Both the position numbers and the translations under genes were made by a program. A stretch of DNA of 43,474 nt, from positions 1-43,474 of the forward strand of contig CANRIG010000023.1 in NCBI GenBank assembly GCA_947630595.1, read 5' to 3'. Positions 8,774-16,698 of this stretch are shown in pieces. How positions within the stretch are numbered: the first letter of the stretch is position 1; every line of letters begins with the position of its first letter. This DNA comes from an uncultured Lachnospiraceae bacterium. GTDB taxonomy: Bacteria > Bacillota > Clostridia > Lachnospirales > Lachnospiraceae. The notes below the pieces were generated by a model. It had not been told where the DNA came from. It did not search any database and worked only from the letters and a program-made list of their open reading frames with translations.

Positions 8774-9964
8774 GTGGACAAAACGCATACAGACGAAACT
8801 CTTATAGACGAAACTCTTATAGACGAAACTCTTATAGACGAAACTCTTATAGACGAAACTTTTATAGACGATTTCCCTATAGAAAAAATCCCTGTAGAAA
8901 GAATTTCTATAGACAGAACCTCTATAGAAAAGACCTCTATAGAAAAAACTGATACGAAAAAGCCCCATACCGGTACCAGCCATGCGGACGGAAGCTCCGC
9001 AAAGCAATATCGCCCTCTGGTCATCCTCACGGGGCCGACTGCGGTCGGCAAAACAAAGCTCTCGGTGGAGCTTGCGAAGCGCATCGGCGGAGAAATTGTC
9101 TCCGCGGATTCGATGCAGGTGTACCGCGGCATGGACATTGGTTCAGCCAAGGTGACGAAGGAAGAGATGCAGGGCGTACCGCATTACCTGATCGACGAGC
9201 TGGAGCCGTGGGAGGAATTTCACGTCGTGAAATTTCAGGAGTACGCGAAGCGCTGTATCCGGCAGATTTATCAAAACGGCAGGATTCCGATTCTGGCGGG
9301 AGGCACCGGTTTTTATATTCAGGCGGTGCTGTACGACATTGATTTTACGGAACATGGCGGCGATACCGCATACCGGGAGCAGCTGCAGGCCATTGCCCGG
9401 GAGCGTGGAGCGGGGGCGTTGCATGAGATGCTGCGGCAAATAGACCCGGTTTCCGCTGAGATGATTCATGCCAACAACGTAAAGCGAGTGATCCGGGCGC
9501 TGGAATACTACCATGAGACGGGGGAGCCGATTTCCGCGCACAATGAGGCGGAGCGTCAGCGGCTGTCGCCGTACCGGTTCGCCTATTTCGTGCTGAATGA
9601 CACGAGAGAGCGGCTGTACCGCAATATTGACCTGCGCGTGGACCAGATGATGGAACAGGGGCTTTTGCAGGAGGTGGAGCGCCTGCGCGCACGCGGGTGC
9701 ACGCGGGATATGGTTTCCATGCAGGGCCTTGGCTACAAGGAGCTGCTGGATTATCTGGACGGGGCGTATTCTCTGGAGGAGGCGGTGCGTATCCTCAAAC
9801 GGGATACGCGGCATTTTGCGAAGCGTCAGCTGACCTGGTTCCGCCGTGAACGTGACGTCATCTGGATAGACAAGGAAGCGTTCGGCGGAGAGCAGGAAAG
9901 AATGCTGCAGTTTATGGAGGAAACGCTGCGTCAGCGCGGCATCTGCGCGGGCGAGTTTTCCTAA
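8774..9964 (+). CDS. miaA: tRNA dimethylallyltransferase MiaA with an added repetitive N-terminus
   Basis: Transfers a dimethylallyl group to A37 of UNN-reading tRNAs, producing the substrate of MiaB. The conserved core starts near residue 80, with Walker A GPTAVGKT at 87-94, then SADSMQVYRGMDIGSAK, LAGGTGFYIQA and the C-terminal RDTRHFAKRQLTWFRR. The roughly 80 residues before it are abnormal: residues 5-59 are eleven pentapeptide repeats of the LIDET type. No ATG occurs in frame before the P-loop. The best start is GTG at 8774, with GAGGGTG about 8 nt upstream; another GTG lies at 8726. The core looks intact. Whether the extension is translated in full is inferred from the start signals. 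Confidence 0.9.
   Translation: MDKTHTDETLIDETLIDETLIDETLIDETFIDDFPIEKIPVERISIDRTSIEKTSIEKTDTKKPHTGTSHADGSSAKQYRPLVILTGPTAVGKTKLSVELAKRIGGEIVSADSMQVYRGMDIGSAKVTKEEMQGVPHYLIDELEPWEEFHVVKFQEYAKRCIRQIYQNGRIPILAGGTGFYIQAVLYDIDFTEHGGDTAYREQLQAIARERGAGALHEMLRQIDPVSAEMIHANNVKRVIRALEYYHETGEPISAHNEAERQRLSPYRFAYFVLNDTRERLYRNIDLRVDQMMEQGLLQEVERLRARGCTRDMVSMQGLGYKELLDYLDGAYSLEEAVRILKRDTRHFAKRQLTWFRRERDVIWIDKEAFGGEQERMLQFMEETLRQRGICAGEFS
8786..8950 (+). repeat. 15-bp minisatellite coding the MiaA N-terminus, eleven units
   Basis: Eleven contiguous 15-bp units. Four in a row (8801-8860) are identical copies of CTTATAGACGAAACT; the flanking units diverge gradually (for example TCTATAGAAAAGACC at 8921). They encode pentapeptides such as LIDET, SIEKT and PIEKI, giving a strongly charged segment. 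The identical core implies recent expansion. Confidence 0.95.
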
Positions 9965-10086
9965 AATACGGAACAGCAAAAATCCTGCAAATGCAGAACA
10001 GAGAAAATCCTATAAATGCAGAACAGCGAAAATCCTGCAAATGCAGAACAGCGAAAATCCTGCAAATACGAAATAGCAAAAATCCG
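9964..10086 (+). repeat. 25-bp intergenic tandem array after miaA
   Basis: Units of 25 bp start at 9971, 9996, 10021 and 10046, with a partial unit at 10071-10086 and a partial lead-in from 9964. Each contains GAAAATCCTGCAAATGCAG or a close variant. The lead-in overlaps the last base of the miaA stop codon. The array contains no spacers, so it is not a CRISPR. Confidence 0.9.
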
Positions 10087-10087
10087 C

Positions 10088-10116
10088 TTGCGGTTCCGGC
10101 GCCTTTTGGATATACT
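10088..10116 (+). promoter_or_regulatory. Sigma-A-type promoter for the Rpn-family gene
   Basis: TTGCGG at 10088-10093 and TATACT at 10111-10116 are separated by exactly 17 bp, directly after the 25-bp array and about 50 bp before the GTG start at 10168. Confidence 0.6.
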
Positions 10117-10167
10117 GTAATCAGGAGGAGAGAGCGTTGCCTGAGATATTCAGGAGGTGGATCGGAA

Positions 10168-11085
10168 GTGGCGGAGAAAGACGCCATGGAGAAAACTCTG
10201 GAAGCATATAACGATGTGTTTTCAGACATTTTGAACGTGCTCCTTTTTGACGGCGAGCGTATCGTCGGAGAGGAAGATCTGAGGGATGAAACACACCGTT
10301 CCGTTTACAAAGCGGATGGGAAAATCCACGAGCAGGAACGGGATGTGGCAAAATACTGGAGAGACTGCAGCGTCCGCATTGCTTTGTACGGCATCGAGAA
10401 CCAGACGTCGCCGGATGCTGATATGCCGCTGAGGGTCATCGGATATGACGGCGCATCCTACCGCAGTCAGCTTTTGAAAGACAAGATACGAAAGAGAAGA
10501 ACATGCAGAAAGCGCAGGCGAAAATCCGGACGGAAACGCTACCCGGTGGTGACGCTGGTTCTGTATTTTGGAAAAGCGCGCTGGAAGAAACCGCTTTCGC
10601 TGAAGGAATGCCTGAAAGTACCGGAAAAACTGCACCCCTATGTGAATGATTACAGAATCAATCTGTTTGAGATTGCATGGCTGGAAGACCGTCAGGTGAA
10701 TCTGTTTCAAAGTGATTTCAGAGCAGTTGCGGATTTTTTCGTGCAGATGCGAAAAAACGGAGAGTATCAGCCGTCTGAGATGGAGCTTCAGCATGTCGAT
10801 GAAGTTCTGAAGCTGTTGTCGGTGATGAGCGGGGACTCCCGGTTTGAGGAGGCAATCAACGAACCGAAAGAAAGCAGGGGGATCAGTATGCGCAAAGCGT
10901 TGGACAAAACTTTGAACAGAGAAAAAGAACTTGGGAGAAAAGAAGGCAGAATGGAAGGCAGGGAGACGGGCCTGCTTGAGGCTATATGCAGTCTGATGGA
11001 GACGATGAAGTGTTCGGCCGAGCAGGCAATGGCGCTTTTGAAAATCCCGTTGACGGACAGAGAAAAATATCTGAGCAGAATATGA
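10168..11085 (+). CDS. Rpn-family recombination-promoting nuclease / putative transposase
   Basis: A 305-residue protein of the PD-(D/E)XK Rpn group, which in E. coli stimulates RecA-independent recombination. Visible features are an acidic residue in ERDVAKYW (about 57-64), the GIENQ core (E77-x-Q79) on the expected strand, PVVTLVLYFG and a charged C-terminal helix (GRKEGRMEGRETG) typical of these proteins. The GTG at 10168 has AGGAGG at 10152-10157; a second start, ATG, lies at 10186. It has its own promoter and stands between miaA and a ynbB-type gene, a place where many Firmicutes carry hfq. Base composition is lower in GC than its neighbours, suggesting acquisition. No terminal inverted repeats were seen. 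Confidence 0.75.
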   Translation: MAEKDAMEKTLEAYNDVFSDILNVLLFDGERIVGEEDLRDETHRSVYKADGKIHEQERDVAKYWRDCSVRIALYGIENQTSPDADMPLRVIGYDGASYRSQLLKDKIRKRRTCRKRRRKSGRKRYPVVTLVLYFGKARWKKPLSLKECLKVPEKLHPYVNDYRINLFEIAWLEDRQVNLFQSDFRAVADFFVQMRKNGEYQPSEMELQHVDEVLKLLSVMSGDSRFEEAINEPKESRGISMRKALDKTLNREKELGRKEGRMEGRETGLLEAICSLMETMKCSAEQAMALLKIPLTDREKYLSRI

Positions 11086-11132
11086 TTTTGTGGGAAGATA
11101 TCAAATAGGACAGGAAATCTGTGTTTGACTGA

Positions 11133-11167
11133 GCGGCGGTTCGGATACTCCGGGCCGCGTGCTTTTT
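11133..11167 (+). terminator. Weak terminator candidate after the Rpn gene
   Basis: GCGGC at 11133-11137 pairs with GCCGC at 11154-11158, and T5 follows at 11163-11167. The stem is short and the T run sits a few bases away, so this is tentative. Confidence 0.3.
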
Positions 11168-11201
11168 GTCCGGCGCAGAGAAAAGCGAAGGACTGAGAAG
11201 G

Positions 11202-12500
11202 ATGAGGGAAATGTATGAAGCACTGGGAATCGGACGCCCGGTGTCTGACTTTGCAGAAAAAATCTTAAAGGAGCTGGAACCGCGCTTCCGCGAGATCGAC
11301 GAGACGGCGGAGTATAATCAGCTGAAGGTAATCCGGGCGATGCAGGAAGCGCGGGTGAGCGCCGAGTGCTTCCAGGGCTCCAGCGGCTATGGCTACAATG
11401 ACCGGGGACGCGATACGCTGGAGGAGGTATACGCGAAGGTGTTCCACACTGAGGCTGCGCTGGTGCGGCCGCAGATCACCTGCGGGACGCATGCGCTGGC
11501 GCTGGCTCTGTCGGCAAATCTGCGGCCGGGGGACGAGCTTCTGTCCATTTCCGGAAAGCCGTATGATACGCTGGAGGAGGTGATCGGCATCCGCCCGTCC
11601 TGCGGTTCCCTTGCGGAATACGGCGTCAGCTATGCGCAGGTAGATCTGCTGCCGGACGGCAGCTTTGACTATGAGAAAATCCGCGCGGCGATCCGGCCGC
11701 AGACGCGGATGGTGGAGATTCAGCGTTCCAAAGGCTACCAGACCAGGCCTACCCTGTCGGCGGAACAGATCGGGGAGGCGATCGCCTTTGTACACAGCAT
11801 CAACCCGGAGATCATCTGCATGGTGGACAACTGCTACGGAGAATTTGTGCAGCGCCGGGAGCCGAGCGATTTCGGCGCGGACATGGTGGTGGGGTCGCTG
11901 ATCAAAAATCCGGGCGGCGGTCTGGCTCCGATCGGCGGCTATATCGCCGGCAGCGCGGCCTGCATCGAGCGGGCGGCCTGCCGCCTGACTTCGCCTGGGC
12001 TCGGGCGTGAGGTCGGCGCTTCATTGGGCGTGCTGCAGTCCTTTTATCAGGGCCTTTTCCTGGCGCCGACGGTGACGGCGGCGGCGCTTAAGGGGGCGGT
12101 GTTCGCGGCGAATATTTACGAGCGGCTGGGATTTCACGTTGTGCCGAATGCGTCGGAGCCGCGGTATGACATTATTCAGGCGGTGGAATTTGGTTTTCCG
12201 GAGGGTGTGATCGCATTCTGCGAGGGCATCCAGGCGGCGGCGCCGGTGGACAGCTATGTGACCCCGGAGCCGTGGGCGATGCCGGGCTATGACAGCGATG
12301 TGATCATGGCTGCGGGCGCGTTTGTGCAGGGCTCCTCGATCGAGCTTTCGGCGGACGGCCCCATCAAGCCGCCGTATGCGGTCTATTTTCAGGGCGGCCT
12401 GACGTGGCCGCATGCCAAGCTGGGGATTCTCAAGTCGCTGCAGCGGCTGTATGAGAAAGGATATGTGCGTTTAGAACAGTCTGTTAGTGATGCACTTTGA
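11202..12500 (+). CDS. Methionine gamma-lyase family protein (YnbB / aluminium-resistance type)
   Basis: A 432-residue fold-type I PLP enzyme. The likely Schiff-base lysine is K235 in GSLIKNPGGG. Other family hallmarks are GSSGYGYNDRGRDTLE near the N-terminus, QITCGTHALALAL, the PLP aspartate in MVDNCYGEF, and the ending FQGGLTWPHAKLG. The family is annotated as methionine gamma-lyase-like or aluminium-resistance protein, and the real substrate is not established. Starts at 11202 and 11211 are both possible; AAGGA upstream fits either. It commonly follows miaA (and hfq) in Firmicutes, which agrees with this location. Confidence 0.88.
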   Translation: MREMYEALGIGRPVSDFAEKILKELEPRFREIDETAEYNQLKVIRAMQEARVSAECFQGSSGYGYNDRGRDTLEEVYAKVFHTEAALVRPQITCGTHALALALSANLRPGDELLSISGKPYDTLEEVIGIRPSCGSLAEYGVSYAQVDLLPDGSFDYEKIRAAIRPQTRMVEIQRSKGYQTRPTLSAEQIGEAIAFVHSINPEIICMVDNCYGEFVQRREPSDFGADMVVGSLIKNPGGGLAPIGGYIAGSAACIERAACRLTSPGLGREVGASLGVLQSFYQGLFLAPTVTAAALKGAVFAANIYERLGFHVVPNASEPRYDIIQAVEFGFPEGVIAFCEGIQAAAPVDSYVTPEPWAMPGYDSDVIMAAGAFVQGSSIELSADGPIKPPYAVYFQGGLTWPHAKLGILKSLQRLYEKGYVRLEQSVSDAL

Positions 12501-12592
12501 GCTTATAAACTTCCGGGCGGAAATGTATTTTAAATGGAAAAAGAACGTGAACCAGTGGATGAAATCGGGCTGACACAGAAAGGCGGGCGCAG

Positions 12593-13813
12593 ATGGCGAA
12601 AAAAATCATAGTGGCCGGGGCCGGGGCCTCCGGGCTGACGGCGGCCATCGCGGCTGCGCGCTCCGGCGCGGAGGTGACGGTGCTGGAAGCGATGGAGCGG
12701 CCGGGGAAAAAGCTCCTGATGACCGGAAACGGCCGCTGCAATCTGACCAACATGGACGCGCAGCTCAGCTCGCGTTACCATGGAGGAGCGGAGCTGGCGA
12801 AGACGGTGACCGAGCGTTTCGGAGCCAGGGAAACGCTGCAGTTTTTTGTCTCCCTGGGCCTGTTAACGCGGGAGCGGGACGGCTATGTGTATCCGTATAC
12901 CGGTCAGGCGTCCACAGTGCTGCAGGTTTTGCTGGCGGAAATCCGGCGTCTGAGAGTAAAACTCAAGCTGTCGGAGCGGGTGCAGGAGCTTCATCGCGAA
13001 AACGGACAATGGCTGATCCGGACCGGTTCGTGGCAGTATACGGCGGATGCGGTCGTGCTGGCCTGCGGTTCGCGGTGCATGCCGGAGACCGGCTCGGACG
13101 GCAGCGGTTACCGGCTGGCCGGAGCGCTCGGGCATACGATTGTGCGGCCCGCGCCCGCGCTGACGCCGCTTGTCTGTCAGGCGGACTTTCTGCAGGCGGT
13201 TTCCGGCGTGCGCTGCCAGGCGCAGGCGTCGCTTTTTACCGGCGATTGCCTGTTGGGGACGGAGCGCGGAGAACTGCAGTGGACGAAATACGGGGTGTCC
13301 GGGATCGTGGTGTTCCAGCTGTCGCGTTTTGTGTCGGCGGCGGAAAAGCAGGCGTTCCTTCTGGAACTTGATCTGTGGCCGGATTTTACAGGGCCGGTTT
13401 TGGTTTCTGCTTTGCGGGAGCGGGCGAAAGCCCTGGAGCAGGAACGTGTTTCCGCCTGCCTGTGCGGGCTGCTGCATGAAAAGCTGATCCCGGTGGTGCT
13501 CAGGCAGGCCGGCGTCAGCGCGAAGCAGACGTGCGCGCAGCTTTCCGATGAGCAGACGATGCGGATCGTCCAGTGCGGGAAACGGCTTTCCCTGCCGGTA
13601 AAGGGGACGCGTTCCTTTGACTCCTGCCAGGTGTGCGCCGGCGGCGTGGATACGGGAGAGGTATCCGCGCAGGATTTGCAGTCACGAAAGCAGACGGGGC
13701 TGTACCTTGCCGGGGAGATGCTGGACGTGGATGGCCCCTGCGGGGGCTACAACCTGCAGTGGGCGTGGGCCAGCGGCTATCTGGCCGGGATGTCCGCCGC
13801 TGCGGGTTTTTGA
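12593..13813 (+). CDS. NAD(P)/FAD-dependent oxidoreductase, HI0933/BaiN family
   Basis: A 406-residue flavoprotein. The FAD-binding Rossmann motif VAGAGASGLTAA is at 7-18, followed by the family signature GNGRCNLTN at 45-53. The C-terminal GGVDTGEV and the FAD-contacting GEMLDVDGPCGGYNLQWAWASG are characteristic of the HI0933/YhiN group. Members are annotated as aminoacetone oxidase-like or as BaiN, a bile-acid 7-dehydroxylation reductase, but substrate cannot be read from the sequence. The ATG at 12593 follows AAAGGCGGG. It lies 92 bp after the PLP enzyme and may be cotranscribed with it. Confidence 0.88.
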   Translation: MAKKIIVAGAGASGLTAAIAAARSGAEVTVLEAMERPGKKLLMTGNGRCNLTNMDAQLSSRYHGGAELAKTVTERFGARETLQFFVSLGLLTRERDGYVYPYTGQASTVLQVLLAEIRRLRVKLKLSERVQELHRENGQWLIRTGSWQYTADAVVLACGSRCMPETGSDGSGYRLAGALGHTIVRPAPALTPLVCQADFLQAVSGVRCQAQASLFTGDCLLGTERGELQWTKYGVSGIVVFQLSRFVSAAEKQAFLLELDLWPDFTGPVLVSALRERAKALEQERVSACLCGLLHEKLIPVVLRQAGVSAKQTCAQLSDEQTMRIVQCGKRLSLPVKGTRSFDSCQVCAGGVDTGEVSAQDLQSRKQTGLYLAGEMLDVDGPCGGYNLQWAWASGYLAGMSAAAGF

Positions 13814-13964
13814 CATTATGGGATTTTAGAATACCGTAGCTGCCCTTGTGAAAACAGGAGCAAAATTCTAATCTTTCATTGTAATTTCAGAATATCTTGA
13901 TTGTGGGAACTTTTTTGAAATGAGATAAGTAGCTGATGACATTATTACAGAGCAGGGAGGAAGC

Positions 13965-15602
13965 ATGGTACTGAGAATCAGCGGGCTGAAGCTGCGGCCG
14001 GATCACACGGCGCGGGAGCTGGAGCGGGAGATATGCAGAATATTGCGCATGCAGGGGAGAACGCCGGATTACGAGATCGTACGGCGTTCTCTTGATGCGC
14101 GCAGAAAACCGAATTTATGGTACGTTTATACGATCGATGTGAGTGTGGATAACCCGAAAATTATCCACAAACGCCTGCACGATAGAAAAGTATCGCTTGT
14201 GGATAAAAAAGAATATACCTTTCCGTTTTGTGGAAAACCGCAAAAAAGCCCGAAAAACGGGCGTCCCGTGATCATTGGCAGCGGGCCTGCCGGACTTTTC
14301 TGCGCGCTGATGCTGGCCCGCGCCGGTCTGCGGCCAATTGTCCTGGAGCGCGGCGACGCGGTGGAGCAGCGGGTGGAAACGGTGCGCCGTTTCTGGGAGA
14401 CCGGAACGCTTGACCCGCAGTCCAACGTGCAGTTCGGCGAGGGCGGCGCCGGTACGTTTTCAGATGGAAAATTAAATACCCTGATCAAGGACCCGGAAGG
14501 AAAAATCCGGTTTGTGCTGCGGGAATTTGTGCGGGCCGGGGCCTCCCCGGAGATTCTGTACGATTACAAACCGCACATCGGTACGGATGTGCTGACGGGA
14601 ATTGTGCGTCATATGCGGGAGGAAATCCAGTCGCTGGGCGGAGAGTTCCGCTTTCGGAGCTGTCTGACGGGCATCCGGGCGACAGAGGATGAGACAGGCC
14701 ATGAGACAAACCATGAGAAGGAATGTCCCCGCTATGCCCTGTCCATAAACGGCATGGACGACGCGCTGCAGACCGATCATCTGGTGCTCGCCATCGGCCA
14801 CAGCGCACGGGATACCTTTTCCATGCTGTATGAACAGGGGCTGCCGATGCAGGTCAAAGCGTTCGCGGTCGGACTGCGCATAGAGCACCGGCAGGGGTGC
14901 ATCGATGAGGCCATGTACGGGGAGAACTGTCCCTATGAGTTGGGAGCCGCTCCCTACAAGGTGACGCATAAATGTGAGAACGGCCGCAGTGTGTACTCGT
15001 TCTGCATGTGCCCGGGCGGCTATGTCGTGAATGCCTCCTCGGAGCCGGGGATGACCGCGGTCAACGGCATGAGCTACAGCGGCCGGGACAGCGAGAATGC
15101 AAACAGCGCTATCGTGGTGACCGTGACGCCGGAGGATTACCGGGCGGATCATCCATTGTCCGGCATCGCGTTTCAGCGGAAGCTGGAACAGAAAGCTTAC
15201 AACTGCGGCCGGGGCGCGATCCCTGTGCAGCGCCTGGAGGACTTTCGTGAGAACAGGGCTTCCGCAGCGCTCGGCGCGGTGCGCCCGCAGTGCAAAGGGA
15301 ATTATGCGCTGGGCAATCTGCGGCCGATTCTGCCGGAGGAGCTGAACGCTTCGATTCTGGAGGGAATTGACGCTTTTGGTAAAATCGTACGCGGATTTGA
15401 CGATCCGGACGCGCTGCTGTCGGGTGTGGAGAGCCGCACGTCCTCCCCGGTACGGATTCTGCGGGATGAGAAATGCGAGTCGGCGATGCCGGGCATTTAC
15501 CCGTGCGGCGAGGGCGCTGGCTACGCCGGCGGCATTACTTCGGCGGCGGTGGACGGGATACGGGTCGCTGAGGCGGTGTGCAGAAAAATATTTGAGGAGT
15601 GA
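13965..15602 (+). CDS. FAD-dependent dehydrogenase-like protein (COG2509)
   Basis: A 545-residue flavoprotein. The FAD motif PVIIGSGPAGLFCA lies unusually far in (about 101-114), after a 95-residue N-terminal domain that starts VLRISGLKL. This architecture is typical of COG2509, a conserved group of uncharacterised FAD-dependent proteins in Clostridia. Further motifs are NVQFGEGGAGTFSDGKLNT and the C-terminal PCGEGAGYAGGITSAAVDG, which closes the FAD site. The ATG at 13965 has AGGGAGG about 4 nt upstream. The role is unknown. The 151-bp gap upstream is AT-rich and shows no convincing promoter. Confidence 0.85.
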   Translation: MVLRISGLKLRPDHTARELEREICRILRMQGRTPDYEIVRRSLDARRKPNLWYVYTIDVSVDNPKIIHKRLHDRKVSLVDKKEYTFPFCGKPQKSPKNGRPVIIGSGPAGLFCALMLARAGLRPIVLERGDAVEQRVETVRRFWETGTLDPQSNVQFGEGGAGTFSDGKLNTLIKDPEGKIRFVLREFVRAGASPEILYDYKPHIGTDVLTGIVRHMREEIQSLGGEFRFRSCLTGIRATEDETGHETNHEKECPRYALSINGMDDALQTDHLVLAIGHSARDTFSMLYEQGLPMQVKAFAVGLRIEHRQGCIDEAMYGENCPYELGAAPYKVTHKCENGRSVYSFCMCPGGYVVNASSEPGMTAVNGMSYSGRDSENANSAIVVTVTPEDYRADHPLSGIAFQRKLEQKAYNCGRGAIPVQRLEDFRENRASAALGAVRPQCKGNYALGNLRPILPEELNASILEGIDAFGKIVRGFDDPDALLSGVESRTSSPVRILRDEKCESAMPGIYPCGEGAGYAGGITSAAVDGIRVAEAVCRKIFEE

Positions 15603-15697
15603 GCGTATAGGCGCAGTCTGGCAAGGGCAATTCGGTGGGCAGGCGATGGAGGCGGCCCCCTGAATCGGGCGGAAGACAGACTCCGCGAAGTCAGTAC

Positions 15698-15834
15698 ACT
15701 GAGCCGCGCAGCAAGCTCGAAAACGCTGCGCGTTTCCTCGCTTTGCGGCTTCGCCGCATATCCGCATTCCGCCTAAGACCGCCAGGCGAGCGAGCTCGCC
15801 GGCGGCTTCGGCGGGGGCGGCTGCGTGGCTCAGT
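15698..15834. repeat. GC-rich multi-stem element bounded by a 15-bp inverted repeat
   Basis: In the 334-bp gap between the COG2509 gene and radC, ACTGAGCCGCGCAGC (15698-15712) pairs with GCTGCGTGGCTCAGT (15820-15834), 14 of 15 positions. Inside are further hairpins: GAAAACGC with GCGTTTC, TGCGGC-TTC-GCCGCA, and near 15780-15806 a CCGCC-A-GGCGAG stem closed by CGAG. No ORF of interest lies here. It resembles a dispersed palindromic repeat or a structured RNA; a copy search would decide. The flanks 15603-15697 and 15835-15879 hold nothing I recognise. Confidence 0.6.
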
Positions 15835-15879
15835 TATGAAAAATTTAATATCTAAACTGTATACTTTGCCAGGAATCTG

Positions 15880-15888
15880 TGCTAAAAT
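15880..15888 (+). promoter_or_regulatory. Possible extended -10 promoter upstream of radC
   Basis: TGC at 15880-15882 is followed directly by TAAAAT at 15883-15888, an extended -10 form, with no good -35 at 17 bp. It is placed about 50 bp before the radC start, right after the GC-rich element. Confidence 0.3.
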
Positions 15889-15936
15889 AACTTGATACCT
15901 GATATCTTGACGGGGCAGAGAATATCGGTTATTTTA

Positions 15937-16680
15937 ATGAGAGATTTACATTTATCTGCAGAGCGTGCGCAGCATTCTTCACAGCGCACGATGAAAAGCA
16001 TGCCGCCGCAGGAGCGGCCTTACGAGAAATGCCTCGAGAGAGGAGCGGAGGCTCTGACGGACGCGGAGCTTTTGTCTGTGATACTGCGGACTGGTTCGGC
16101 CGGGGAGCCGGCGCTTGAACTGGCGCGCAAGATACTTGCCGCGGAGGGAGGCGGCAGGGGCAGCGGGCTGCTTGGCATTTACCATCGGTCGGTGGAAGAG
16201 CTGACGAAGATCAAGGGCGTGGGAAAGGTCAAGGCGGTTCAGTTGAAGTGCGTGGCCGAGCTGTCGCGCCGCATTGCGCGGACGACGGTTTCAGAGAGCG
16301 TTTCTTTCAGAGACCCGGATTCGGTGGCGCGCTATTATATGGAAGAACTGCGTCATCTGGAGCAGGAGGTGCTCGTGCTGGTGATGCTCAACAGCAAGGG
16401 AAAGCTGATCGGAGATCAGGTCCTGTCCAAGGGTACGGTGCGGGCGTCTCTGATTTCGCCGCGCGAGATCTTTATCGAAGCGGTGCGCCGGCAGGCGGTC
16501 AGCATCATTCTGGTACACAACCATCCGAGCGGTGTGCCGGATCCGAGCCCGGAGGATATTTTCCTGACGCGGCGTGTGCGTGAAGCGGGTACGCTTCTGG
16601 GGATCGAGCTTCTGGATCATATTATTATCGGAGACTGTCAGGCGGTCAGCATGAGGGAGCAGGGCCTCTGGCGGGAATAA
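15937..16680 (+). CDS. radC: RadC family JAB-domain protein
   Basis: About 247 residues from the ATG at 15937, or 229 from the ATG at 15991. The core starts with PPQERPYEKCLERGAEALTDAELL. A helix-hairpin-helix-like segment follows (KIKGVGKVKAVQLK), then the JAB/MPN metal site HNHPSGVPDPSPED. RadC proteins were once linked to repair, but the biochemical role is unsettled. Neither start has a clear ribosome-binding site; family alignment of the MP-x-x-ERPYEK segment permits both. It ends 18 bp before mreB, the conserved radC-mreB order of Firmicutes, so it probably heads the shape operon. Confidence 0.9.
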   Translation: MRDLHLSAERAQHSSQRTMKSMPPQERPYEKCLERGAEALTDAELLSVILRTGSAGEPALELARKILAAEGGGRGSGLLGIYHRSVEELTKIKGVGKVKAVQLKCVAELSRRIARTTVSESVSFRDPDSVARYYMEELRHLEQEVLVLVMLNSKGKLIGDQVLSKGTVRASLISPREIFIEAVRRQAVSIILVHNHPSGVPDPSPEDIFLTRRVREAGTLLGIELLDHIIIGDCQAVSMREQGLWRE

Positions 16681-16698
16681 GGGCAAGGGGAAAACTGC

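Noticed and set aside
8678-9007. Minus-strand frame with repeated YKSFV
   Set aside because: It is the antisense reading of the miaA minisatellite and has no start signals.
9964-10086. CRISPR array
   Set aside because: The 25-bp units are directly contiguous with no spacers, and no cas genes are present.
10168-11085. Complete insertion sequence around the Rpn gene
   Set aside because: No terminal inverted repeats or target duplication were found at the ends; only the nuclease gene can be supported.
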